From the NCBI GenBank assembly GCA_963576475.1, contig OY754973.1:7283052-7347051 (forward strand): a DNA stretch of 64,000 nt, given 5' to 3'. This document shows, in pieces, positions 22,639 to 33,363 of this stretch (the stretch's first letter is position 1; each line of letters starts with the position of its first letter). The translations under genes and the position numbers were made by a program. Origin of the DNA: Molanna angustata. Taxonomy: Eukaryota; Arthropoda; Insecta; Trichoptera; Molannidae. Below the pieces are notes generated by a model. The model did not search any database. It was not told the origin of the DNA and saw only the letters and a program-made list of their open reading frames with translations.

Positions 22639-23933
22639 GTAAGTGATCTTATTTTTATCTTTTACTATTCAAATATTTCTGGTTGATGACACCAGAATAT
22701 CAATTATAGTATTTTATATATATTTATTCGACTTTTTTATCAAGAAGATTCTTTCCTATTATTTAAAGTTCTCAACATGTACAAAACATGATTTTCATTA
22801 TAATATTAATTAATACTTATAACATAATAAATATTTTTCTTAAAAGTTTACCGTGCGTTCAAATAATCTTTATTCAAAACATGATTCATTAATATTAATA
22901 AAATAGTTTTTCCTTATAGCATAAATTAATAGGCTTAGTTTCACTTCATCGCGCGATTAGGTTTTTAGTGTTATTTAAATTCTAAATAACAAAATTTTAT
23001 TTAAAACAGCTGTAATTATGGTTTTGAAGGAATATTACTGAAATTTTCTAGATTTATGTATACTATGTACTATTTTATATAAACTCGTTTATAAGTTTGA
23101 AAAACTTTTAATCAGCTGATAGTTTCGCTTAGATCAATATTTCTTTATTTTATTGATTTATTGTTTTGTTATCAATTAAAAACAAACATTATTTCAACTT
23201 AATACATCTATGTATACAAAAATTATCCACTATTTAAAAAATATTTCAAGAATATTTAGACAAAAAGTATTATTTAAAATACCTTTTTTAAAACCGAGAA
23301 AAATATTTTTAAACTGAAACAATTGGTTCCGTATAAAATTTAAATATAATTGTCAATATAATTGGTTCCGTATAAAATTCTTTAATTATGCTTCACACAT
23401 AAGTCTAAAGAATAGCCATAAAAAAATGGAAATATTTTACAAAGTGACATCTTTTAACAAATTAACAAATTGCGCATTTTCCAAGAAAGACATTTCAATC
23501 TTTGGGAAGCAATTAAATTTATAAATACCAACCTCAAGGGAGTGAATTATAATTCCCAAAATTTAGATGATTGCTGGTAACCAGTAGGTTCTAGGAACGA
23601 GAGAATCCAGTGAACGACATTTCCCACAATGATGTGTTACTCAGAAATAACTAAAATATTGCACAACTTATGTACCTATAGACAAGTCCATTCAAGTTCA
23701 AGTTTTGTATAGATCACGACTATGACTACAAATAAAAACGATTACCAACACTAAATTCTTCGTAGCATAACATTTCATGGAAGAAATATTCTTGTTCTTT
23801 TGATTTATTCGTGACAATGGTACTATCTGTATGAATAATAATGATATATTAGTGAATTGTTTTGTATATAACTATTTTTATCACTAGACATATATTATTA
23901 TGGAGGTGAGTATCTTTATTCTATAGTCCAATC
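22639..23933 (+). other. Probable intron or intergenic DNA after the candidate exon
   Basis: Starts GTAAGTGATC and continues as AT-rich sequence with no visible gene or repeat until the element at 23934. Confidence 0.3.
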
Positions 23934-24330
23934 TAGTAATGAGTCTAACAAGACTTGCAGTATTGGTCTTGCGAGGCTTGCAAGACAGACCGTATGTGTC
24001 GCTGCAAATCCAAGATCAGGTTATACAAAGCCAAGATTCATGCGGTCTCACAAAATTTATAAACATTTGTTGTAAATTAAGTTTTCGTAATAACTATAAA
24101 AGTAATATATTTGTTTTTAGCTAAAAGCAATTAATTGACTACGTACTGTCGACATTTAAATATAAATTGGTGTTTATTGTCATGCATTTTAACAGAAAAA
24201 TAAAAATGAAAAATCGTAAAAGTGGCAAGACCTATAAGACCATAACCGAGACAGGGTATGCATGACCAGACTACACCTGTAAATGCAAGACCAAGACCGG
24301 GGTGCAATACCAGACCAAGAACACCCATAT
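23934..24330 (-). mobile_element. cttggtcttgca-rich element, copy 2
   Basis: Reverse-oriented relative of 20083-20794 and 61014-62000. It begins tagtaatgagtc, has acaagacttgcagtattggt on one flank and aaatgcaagaccaagaccgg on the other, and has an AT-rich centre. Confidence 0.65.
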
Positions 24331-25683
24331 GTTCTTTAAGGATTATTAGTTTTCCGTAGGATTTTTCTTGTACTTACTTATTTTTCAAATATTGCTGAAA
24401 AGGTTGCACAATGCTCTCACGTTTTGGATTATTATTTAGGTAATAACAAAATAACTTCTGTGCAATGTTTTGTAAAAATGCACATATCCGTTCAGGAAAT
24501 AATTTTTGTAGGATTTTCGTAGTGTGTTGTATAGCGAAACGTTGGTTTAATTATATTAATAAAATTTATTTTACTGACAAAAGCGTTTAAATATTAGAGT
24601 TTGACGAACTTCCAAGTATCCATAAAAATACCTTCGTTGTTTTAAAGCACATTAAAGTGTAGGACATAATAATTGATAAAATTTACGTCTTTTTAATGCC
24701 TACAACCTTTTCGGATAACCAAATATAGGCCAAGCGGCTGGGTATTGCTGTAACATGAGAGGGGGGAAAACCTTCACAAGCTAAATGTCACTTTCACATT
24801 TAGGCCTGGTATCATAATATCCCCATTATAATAAAACTGGGGAAAAAACATATTCATGGATCTTTTATATTTTGCACCTACCTTTTTATATTCACATTTT
24901 TATTTTTCGTTATATTTATTTATTTTATAATTTTTATCCGATATACAAAATCCCAGCTACTAACTTCATGAATTCTACTTAATTCATCATTTTATGGATG
25001 CAGCTATCTTCAAGAAAGATACTTAGGAATGGTACAAACTTCATGAATGCTACTTGCTTCCAGTATTGAACTGTGATTGTTTATAACTCTCAAATTCATT
25101 CTTTCGTTAAAATAGTCTTTATCAATTATTATTTTTTTAAACACTATTAAATTTGATTGTATGCTATAAAGACATTTTATTATACTACAATCTACATCAT
25201 TTGAATGAAGATGGGTAAAAATTCTTAAAGTGTAATTATACATAATATCTATGTATATACCAATTATTTAAACATGTGTGCTCAAATAGAATATTCTTGT
25301 AAAATTACAATAAATATTGTCAAGAAAGCTATATAAATAGTGTGACCATAATATACTACAATACTTTTGATATACATAATATAGGTATTGATAATAATAA
25401 TGAACCTGGCTTATTTATACAGGTCGTTTTTGTCAGTGTGCTAAAACCATTCTATCCGGATTAAACTTATTTTGTCTCCAATAAGATTTGTGGAAGAGGT
25501 GTGTTTCAAAACTAAAGATTTTTGTTTATTTTCTGTTTGCTTCGGCGGCGGTGTACACTATATTGTACGCCGTTATTAGTTTTAATAAATGTATCTGTCA
25601 ATTGAACTGAACCTAGACGGCGGTTTAAAAGTCAAACGACTTATCACTATGCCTCGTGGGTCATTATAATAACGTTAGTAAAG
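24331..25683. other. AT-rich gap
   Basis: No gene, RNA or clear repeat seen. Confidence 0.4.
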
Positions 25684-25850
25684 TTTTTAACAGATTTTTA
25701 ATTATCTCAATAGAGACAAAGTTGGAATATTTATTGTAGGAGAACCGGGAAATCAAGGCACCTATGTAGTAGGTGCCTTGATTTCCCGGTTCTCCTACAA
25801 TAAATATTCCAACTTTGTCTCTATTGAGATAATTAAAAATCTGTTAAAAA
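25684..25850. repeat. Perfect palindrome, 81-bp arms and 5-base loop, family B sequence
   Basis: Bases 25684-25764 are the exact reverse complement of 25770-25850, with tgtag as the loop. Each arm is the tttgtctctattgag to gtgccttgatttcccgg part of repeat family B (compare 18885-19045). The right side continues into the normal family B tail (tgactcccgacagggaaa) up to about 25925. It is thus a family B element whose 5' part has been duplicated in inverted orientation. Confidence 0.9.
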
Positions 25851-26087
25851 ATATCTTTGACTCCCGACAGGGAAAAAAATCCAATGTTTGCGCATATGCA
25901 ATAATAAAAATATGTTAATAAAGTTTTTTAGCGTCCCCGTTCGACTGCTCCAAACTCAGCTCTAAAAGTTTAGTTTTCAATATAAGAGAGAGTATGAATT
26001 AATTTTTGTGTTCTGCATTTAGCCAATTTTTACTATAATGGTATCAATCAACAACAATGACAAACAACAGAGTTTTTGTTGATGCTC

Positions 26088-26240
26088 CATCCCTATTGCG
26101 GGTTAGTTTTATTAACCCATCCGTCAATTCATCGCTAATCTCATCCCTAATGCGGATTAGTTTTACTAACCCGTTCATCGTTCATCGACATCTCATCCAT
26201 AATGCGGATTAGTTTAGCTACCCCATTCGTCATTTAATAT
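26088..26240. repeat. Tandem repeat, about 53-bp unit, three copies
   Basis: catccctattgcgggttagt, catccctaatgcggattagt and catccataatgcggattagt start at about 26088, 26142 and 26194. Each is followed by ttactaacccgttcat-like sequence. Confidence 0.7.
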
Positions 26241-26562
26241 TGATACCACTATATTATTTATAGTTTACCAATTTTAGCGCTTTACACAACCAGTTATCGT
26301 GTCTGACAAAAAAAAGAATATTTAATATGTTAACGGTGATTGCGAAAATTAAAAATAAAATGAGTCAACTATATACCTATCCGATATCATGATTTAATTA
26401 CATTTCTTAGCGCCGAGATACCCGGACTGCTTGAAGCACTCCGGGTTAAAAATTACTCAAGAGCTGTTGTGCGGCGTTCTTGAAGCCATTGGCTAGCAGT
26501 CGGTTCAACTGCCATACGACTGCTTCTATTCTAGCTGCCATTCAGTTGCAATTTGCAATATA

Positions 26563-26736
26563 GATTTCGAGGATGAAACATTGTTTCTCCTACTATTAAA
26601 ACGCCGACGTGAATACATCCAATATTGCAACTACGGAATAAGAATTTCATACATTGTATCCACAACTGACAAAAAAGGTGACGAAAAGCTTTTTAACTAC
26701 TTCCTGATGTCAATGGCGTCATTCAAAGGCATGACT
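26563..26736 (+). pseudogene. Harbinger-like transposase N-terminal remnant
   Basis: The frame reads DFEDETLFLLLLKRRREYIQ and then KLFNYFLMSMASFKGM. PIF/Harbinger transposases of animals typically have an acidic start followed by an Arg-rich L-L-x-R-R-R-R block and then F-F-x-Y-F-R-M-S-x-x-x-F about 40 residues later; both landmarks and their spacing are present. The conserved R of Y-F-R-M-S is Leu here. The catalytic DDE portion is absent, apparently displaced by the nested LINE or lost. Confidence 0.5.
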
Positions 26737-26782
26737 CATATTTTATTTATTAATTATAAATACAGTTCAATTACAAATAAGA

Positions 26783-27402
26783 TAAAATTGAAAAAATCCA
26801 GGATAGATTCCTTAAGTACCTTGATTTTCGCTCCTTTCGAACTCATCTAAATTACTCAGATTCTGCCGAGTTCTTTAAAATTAGCACATTGGAAAACCGT
26901 AAGAAATATCTCCGACGCCGTCTTTTTATTTAAAATCGCCAACTCTATCGTGGATTGCCCGGAACTGCTTGAACGAATAGCTCTTCGGGTTCCCACCCGA
27001 GCAACCCGATTCCAACATTCATTAAACCTTTCACACAGTAACACGAACGCCAAACAACACTCATTCATATACCGTGCATCACACTTCTTCAATACGCACC
27101 TAAACGAATTAGATATATTCAACTCATCAATAAATGTTATCAAATCAAAAGTTATCAATCATTAAATATTCATATGTATTCATACCACCACATATCCCAC
27201 TCCATCTGCACTCTATCTTTCCTCTCTATTCCCAACTCTCTCCTACATATTCTTTATAAATTTTTGTATAAACTTATATACTTATTGTTTTTTACTTATG
27301 TGGAAACACATTGTTGGCATAGTTGTTATAACTTTATTGTCCATACCATAAACTTTGTAACGCTGTTTGTTTCCTGAAAATAAATAAAATAAAATAAAAA
27401 AA
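26783..27402 (+). pseudogene. 5'-truncated CR1/L2/Jockey-like LINE 3' end with A-rich tail
   Basis: Two frames joined by an indel near 26900 read FLKYLDFRSF and YSDSAEFFKISTLENR, then ISDAVFLFKIANSIVDCPEL, VPTRATR, and HLNELDIFNSS before the stop at 27163. This is the tail region found at 15146-15511 as well. A 3' untranslated region follows and ends in an AATAAAATAAAATAAAA-type tail near 27402. Confidence 0.65.
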
Positions 27403-27625
27403 TTGGAAATAAAATGGAGGAACACCGTTATATGAAAATCCGAAGGAAGTCTAACAGTTTGTTGTAATGACAGCTTGAAGCAGTCCGTGTATTACTGTCC
27501 CAATTGCTTCGAGCGGTCCGTGTTTTGTAAATGAGAATTGAAACTCAGACCGCCCGCGCCGCGCGCCGATCTGCAACAGCTTGAAGCAGTTGACCCTGAC
27601 TGCTTCAAGCAGTCCGTATATCTCG

Positions 27626-27990
27626 ACCCTTATGGTCACCACACAGTCACACACGTAGGTACAATGTGTATCCATATATAAGCATAAACAGGTGTTTTCT
27701 ATAAACGATTCATACAATTGTCTACTTAGTTCAGTAGGTACACATATTGAAATACGACAAGTTGTTTCATCCAATCAACCAGTCAAATTTCATATTAAAA
27801 TATTCAGGTTAAATACTAGAGTTAATTCTTTTTTTTAATGGCTGCATATAAAACACGTGTGAGTCAATATGGACTTATGTTGTCACTTGTTTATAACTCA
27901 CATAATATGTTGAATGTTGATTTGTATGGAAAAGTTTTTATGTAAGTATACATAGATACTTTGTTATAATTTATGAAACAAATCTGTTAT
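27626..27990. other. Gap
   Basis: No gene or clear repeat. Confidence 0.4.
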
Positions 27991-27994
27991 ATTT

Positions 27995-28575
27995 ACATTT
28001 TTTGCAATAAGTTTGTTATATTTACAGTTTCTGTAGTGTTTGTTATATTTACAGAAATTTCTTATATTTACAGTTTCATTAGTAAGATTCTTATATTTGC
28101 AGTTTCTGCAAAAAGTTTGTAATATTTACAGTTTCTGTAGTAAGTTTGTTATATTTACAGTTTCTTTAGTAAGTTTTTTATATTTACAGTTTCATTAGTA
28201 AGTTTCTTATATTTGCAGTTTCTGCAAAAAGTTTGTAATATTTACAATTTCTGTAGTAAGTTTGTTATATTTACAGTTTCTTTAGTAAGTTTCTTATATT
28301 TACAGTTTCATTAGTAAGTTTCTTATATTTGCAGTTTCTGCAAAAAGTTTGTAATATTCACAGTTTCTGTGGTAAGTTTGTTATATCGAATTCTGCCTCG
28401 GCCGATTCATTCACCTATAGCGCAAGAATTTACTATTTTAGGAAACGTAGAAAGATGTATTATGTACTTGTTTAACATGGACATATTCATTTAAAAAAAG
28501 TTTGTTATATTTACAGTTTCTATAGTAAGTTTGTTATAAGTATTTACAGTTTCTGCAATAAAATTGTTATATCAC
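27995..28575. repeat. About 29-bp minisatellite split by a SINE
   Basis: Units like aagtttgttatatttacagt followed by ttctgtagt repeat about 14-16 times. Variants alternate in a loose longer pattern (ttctgtagt, ttctttagt, ttcattagt, ttctgcaaa), giving a higher-order period of about four units. A family B SINE (28386-28495) lies within it. Confidence 0.8.
28386..28495 (+). repeat. SINE family B tail inside the minisatellite
   Basis: Reads tcgaattctgcctcggccga, then cctatagcgcaagaatttac and gaaagatgtattatgtac. Nearly the same order is seen at 41088-41202. Confidence 0.65.
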
Positions 28576-28654
28576 ATAACGTATTATGATAAAAAATATT
28601 AAGATAATAAGGCTTTATATACACATATGATATAATTAAATTATTTATAACATA

Positions 28655-28800
28655 CATACCATCACGGCATATCCCGCAATGTGGGGTATCCAGCGACAGG
28701 TGTTCGGGTATGCATTACCTAATAAAAGGAAGCACGACACGCACGTGTATGCCCACACATTAGTCTCACCTAAAATGGCAACATTTATAATGGGTGGTGA
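28655..28800 (-). repeat. SINE-like dispersed repeat, family C
   Basis: Reverse complement of the family C order: ccatcacggcatatcccgca, then ccagcgacaggtgttcgg, then gcccacacattagtctcacc. Confidence 0.65.
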
Positions 28801-28959
28801 ACCTCACCGCTGAACTTTGTGAGATGATATTTTACCTGTTGCACGTATTTTCGATTACCTACACAGCTCTTGTTGGACATCCGAAAACTATGATATTAGA
28901 AAACATAAGTCCGATACTTAGAAACAAGTATTATTTTTCTAGGTCTCATAAAATTAGAT

Positions 28960-29090
28960 GGTTCGGTGGCCGGTGCGTGGGGATACACGCATGGGTGCCG
29001 CACTTCATTTTATAATGTAAATGCACACCCGCATTGTTTTCGCTAATTAGCCCTCACTGTAGGATATGCAGTGGTAGTATGAATGAATGA
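28960..29090 (+). repeat. SINE-like dispersed repeat, family C
   Basis: Reads gatacacgcatgggtgccgc, then gcacacccgcattgttttcg, then ggatatgcagtggtagtatg and a gaatgaatgaatgaa tail. With the minus-strand copy at 28655-28800 it forms a head-to-head pair. Confidence 0.6.
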
Positions 29091-29640
29091 ATGAAGTATC
29101 AAACAGGCAGATAAATATACCAAGAGGGCAAAGTTTGGCCGCCCCTGCATTAGAGTATATTTCATTATACGATTATTTTATTATACATGATATTTTATTA
29201 TAATATGTTCCATACGATCTAAATTTGGATTCCTCGAGTTCAAATGGTGTGAAGACAGTCGAGGTCGATTTAATCTTCCAGTAGAGAGATTTAGTTGACC
29301 AACTGCATCAGTAATATTGTGGGTAATTCATATGCACGGCGATAGTCGGTGATTTAACTATGCATGGTCCAACTGCGAATGAGGAAGCTGAACAAGAATT
29401 CAACACTATTAAGGATTGTATCAATACAAGAAAGAGTCACATTAGAAGCGGGTTTATCACAAATACAATTCAAATGTACCCGATCTGATGTAATTATAAT
29501 AAGAAATTATTTGGTATATTTGTATTTGCAACAAAATTAGCCTTTGAAAGTGCATAAAGTCATTGTAAATTTATGCAGGTAATGTTGATTAGAACACTGC
29601 GAACATATTGAGGTATTCCATTCGACCATAACTTTCCATA
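29091..29640. other. Gap
   Basis: No gene recognised. agagggcaaagtttggccgc near 29130 looks like a repeat edge, but the family is not identified. Confidence 0.35.
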
Positions 29641-29647
29641 AAAAGTA

Positions 29648-29892
29648 TGTAGGTATTAGGTATTACCCAATTCTTTACAAAAAATTAGTTTCGTTCCCCT
29701 AAGCCATATACATAACACTAGACTAACTGTACAAAATCTTGAAGTAATACCTAGAATGAATACCACACAAGAACAAAAAAATAATTCATACCTAGTACCT
29801 AAACTACATAACGAGTTAAAACAAGACATACTAGAAACTTTAACTCTTTCATCAACTAAAGCAAAAAGAAATAATATTGAATTGGTTATTTG
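29648..29892 (+). pseudogene. Possible LINE C-terminal remnant
   Basis: An open stretch of about 80 codons without an ATG at its start reads YYPILYKKLVSF, then NTRLTVQNLEVIPRMNTTQE, then YLVPKLHNELKQDILE before a stop. The pattern (R-L-x-x-x-x-x-x-x-P-R, then Y-x-x-x-K-L-x-N-E-L-x-x-D-I) resembles the C-terminal end of CR1/Jockey-like LINE proteins, as at 43201-43344. No reverse transcriptase is present. Confidence 0.4.
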
Positions 29893-30241
29893 ACAGAGGC
29901 AGAGAAGAGAGCGAAAGATTACTACATAATATTACTGTTGACCTAGGGGAGTGTCGTATCCAGAAATCACTGCAAAACCATATGGGACCACTCACACTAA
30001 AGCATCGATCATAGTAAGCCAACTTGTTTACACTGCCCACCTTCCTTAAGGAGTTGTTATTCTGTGATCCAGACGACCCGAGCATGAGATCACTACCTTC
30101 CAACTCTTTTCTCCGATAGTTCAGTTCTTGAATACATTGTATTGCCAGGTTTTGAATAAATTGTATTGTTATGTCAAAGCATTGAACACCGCATAAAAAA
30201 AAATAACATTCATCTAGTAGAGGCGTTTTGTGATATCATAA
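29893..30241. other. Gap
   Basis: Nothing recognised. Confidence 0.4.
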
Positions 30242-30545
30242 TATTCTTCTTCTTCTTCAGCCCCTTTCACTCCACTGCTGGATAAAGGCCTCTTCCTGAG
30301 TTATCCACTTCTCTCTATCCTGGGCGCTCTGCTTCCACCCATGTCCCACCAGTTCGACAATGTCGTCAGTCCATCTCCTCTGTGGTCTCCCTACACCTCT
30401 TCTATTATGATAGGGTCTCCAATTCAGAATTTTGGGGGTCCATCTATCATCTCTCTGTCTTGCCACATGACCTGCCCATTGCCACTTCAGCCTTCCCATT
30501 CTTTCTGTTCTGCGTCTTATTTCCTCGTTTCTTATTCGGTCTTAT
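30242..30545 (-). pseudogene. 5'-truncated RTE-like LINE 3' end
   Basis: The minus strand reads RIRNEEIRRRTERM, then KWQWAGHVARQRDDRW, RRGVGRPQRRWTDDI and QSAQDREKWITQEEAFIQQW before the stop at 30257. The 3' end is a GGGGCTGAAGAAGAAGAAG tail. This W-A-G-H-V-A-R, G-R-P-x-x-R-W, A-x-D-R-x-x-W series is the standard C-terminus of RTE-like LINEs. The fragment is short and lacks the polymerase. Confidence 0.75.
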
Positions 30546-30714
30546 ATTGCATAAATTACACTTTAATTCTAACTGCCAATCACAGTCTGAACAAACAAAT
30601 AACTAACACTCTTACAGTCTGTCTTGTAACTCTGAAGAAACTGTACCAATAAGATATTGCAAAATTGTCTATTCATCCTGAAATTGTACCTAAATCGTTA
30701 AATCGAAAAATAAC

Positions 30715-30960
30715 ATTGTATTTGTTTATTAGTCTTTAGATTGATCCTTGAGGTATTCCAAAAAATAAATAGTGTATTTATTAATTAGTCTTCTGATTGA
30801 TCCTTGAGATATTCCCGAAAATAAATGTTGTATTTGTTTATTAGTCCTTAGATTGATCCTTGAGGTATTCCAAAAAAATAATATTGTTTTTATTATTAGT
30901 CTTCTGATTGATCCTTGAGATATTGCGAAAAATAATTATTGTATTTGTTTATTATATTAG
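30715..30960. repeat. Tandem repeat of two alternating about 60-bp units
   Basis: Four units contain gattgatccttga. Odd units read ccttgaggtattccaaaaa and even units ccttgagatattcccgaaaa, so the true repeat is a dimer of about 123 bp, present twice. The 'ccttgaggtattcc' string resembles 'tcctgaggcactcc' of the LINE reverse transcriptase near 620, so a LINE origin of the unit is possible. Confidence 0.7.
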
Positions 30961-31796
30961 TGCAAATTATTTTAAGAATCCTTCATTATGCTTTTCTAAC
31001 TCATGTCTGTCTAATATTTGGAAGTAAGTATGTATAATATTTTGTACGCTTACAGATACGCGATAAAATTACGCAACTTTTCTTACGGATAATCTAATCA
31101 AAATATTTACACGAAAGATTTAGAGCTGTTTGGTCATTTAAAGTCTTATAAAAGCAGATTACGCAATACGGTACATACGTAGTAATAAAGTTAATATTCA
31201 TCCTGAGCAGCTCTTAAAAAAATAAACACAACAATCGCCCTTCGTTCCCAACTTTGTAGACATGAAAACTAGTCTATAGCCATTAAATTCTTTACTGAGT
31301 ACACAAATTACTACATCGATGTCTAAACCGAAATAAACCATACGTTTATAGTTTTATGATGTATCTAAATGAATGAACTTCTAAAAAAGGACCAGAGTGT
31401 AAGCAAAAATGATAAACAATACCCTAACGTGCAATCAAGGCATTGGTGAAAAATTTTATAACTTTGAATTTAGACTTTTTTTAGCTTAACTTGTGAAATA
31501 TATTAGGAGGTATAATAAATAAAGTATCTGTTATTATTTAAGTTAGAAACATTTTGTTTTAACATAAATTTTAATAAAATATTTTTAATGCAAAATTTGC
31601 TGTACCTACCTACTTACAAAAATATTATTATAAATTAATTAAAGTGTACTTAAAAACACGGAAAAAGCAAGAATCAAAAATTCTATAAATGTGTAAATAA
31701 TAAACAAACGATTAAAATAAATCACATCAATCACATAGCAAGTTCATATTATATTCCCATATCAATTCTATCCATGTTTAAATAAAATAAAACAAA
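30961..31796. other. AT-rich gap
   Basis: No gene or clear repeat. Confidence 0.4.
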
Positions 31797-32830
31797 ATGG
31801 GTTTTTTTTTATCTTTTATCGAATATCACAATGGCTTGATTGATATCGATTTATCGAACATTATCAATCGTAATATGATGGTTGACAACTCACTCACGAA
31901 TTGGTTCCCCATCAACAAGGGAGTACGACAAAGCTGCGTCTTATCGCCGTGGCTCTCCATTATGTACATTGACTACTGTATAAAAGCACTAAAATAACGT
32001 ATGCGAATGACAAGGTATTAATGAGAGGAAGTGTGAAAGACATTGAACGCTTGGTAAAAATGATATTCGATGGATACATTCAAAATGGACTGAATGGAGC
32101 GAAGTCTCAAGTAATGGTAATTGAAATTAAAAAAAGCGAAAGAAGAACATAATGCGAAATGCGAATGGATAATGAACTAATGAACTACGTGAACTAGTGG
32201 ATGAATATGTGTATTTAAGAAGTATGTTTCAACGTGATGGAAGATTGGAAAATTATATAGAAAGAAGGGTTTCGGCAGCAATTAGAGTGAACGATGCATT
32301 AAGAACAATAAAGGCTGACTCAAGGTCAGCAAAGCTGTACACAATACAATAGTCATTCAAACAATAATGTATGTAAATGAGACATGGACTTAGCAAAAGA
32401 CGCCTGAAATTAAAATGAACACTGTGGAATTAAGACCCCTTAGACGAATGTGTGATAAAACAATCTATGATAGGATAAGGAATATGGACATTATACGAGA
32501 ATGCAAGATTGAAGATATTGTGAGTAGAATGAAGATAGATGCTCTGCGATGGTTCGGACATGTATAGAGAAATAACGATAAACGCCTGACAAAGAAAGTA
32601 TACAAGGTTGAATAGAATTGAATGAAAAGTAGGACCGGCCGAGGAAGAGTTGGAATGATCATTTTTTTATCTACCATTTAGTGCAAATGTGATAGGAGAG
32701 CATGTATGACGCTATGTAAATGAGGCAAAACATGTATGTCAATATAGAAGAATCTATCGATCGGCTCTCTCTGCCTACCCTAAAAGAGAAAACGGCGTGG
32801 TGGTATGTATAATGGCTGTTCTCATTCACC
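31797..32830 (+). pseudogene. RTE-like LINE reverse transcriptase fragment, degenerate
   Basis: The first frame reads NWFPINKGVRQSCVLSPWL and MYIDYCIKALK, corresponding to the G-V-R-Q-G-C-x-x-S-P-W-L-F block. Then, in another frame, the catalytic box appears as YAND (32000-32011) in place of YADD. The reading continues as KDIERLVKMIFDGYIQNGLN, then YLRSMFQRDGRLENYIERRV, with stops beyond 32350. The C-terminal end is traceable to about 32780 (tctctgcctaccctaaaaga) and is followed by the ggcgtggtggtatgtat terminus shared with several short copies. Stops, frame changes and a substituted catalytic residue show it is dead. Confidence 0.7.
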
Positions 32831-33350
32831 TACGCAAATTAAAGCATAAGATCTTCGTATGAAATTAATCACCTGTGTCCTTATTATGTGTAATTCAAAC
32901 CCATTGGTCGCCATCGCGACGCCAAGTCACTCTCATGTTTATTTATTAACCCACGGTGACATATTACATTTCTTTGAATGTCTTCTTAGAAGTAGAGTTG
33001 TTACATACTTACATACAATTTTATGATTTCAGGTAGTCCAGGAGTAAATACATCAGTTACTTAACATATTATGTATGAAGAATTTTATAACTCAATTGCA
33101 CCTAATTTTCCTAAATCATAATATTTTGTTATCTGGATAGTATGTACATTGTACATATTAAAATTCCATGCCAATCTGTGTTTTCATACGTAGTTTCTGA
33201 GATTGTTTTATGTGATGTAATTCGGTTTTGAGATATGTACCAGATCAATCAAGATACATACATCGCTATGTTTGTTTATTTATTGTATTAAGATACAGTT
33301 GTAGCCGATTGAGCAATGAGTAGAGGTAGGTGGTATATGTATGCACATTA
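32831..33350. other. AT-rich gap
   Basis: No gene or clear repeat. Confidence 0.4.
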
Positions 33351-33363
33351 CATATATACCATA

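Larger units (their letters stand above)
26414..27625 (+). mobile_element. PIF/Harbinger-like transposon remnant, interrupted by a LINE
   Basis: The ends cgagata[c/t][c/a]cggactgcttg (26414) and its reverse complement at 27601-27625 form an inverted repeat of about 25 bases with two differences. Extra copies of the ggactgcttgaagcagtcc palindrome lie inside the right end (near 27470-27510 and 27590). Between them is a short Harbinger-like transposase remnant (26563-26736), into which a LINE 3' end (26783-27402) has inserted. No clear 3-bp TWA duplication is visible, so the exact termini are uncertain. Confidence 0.5.
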
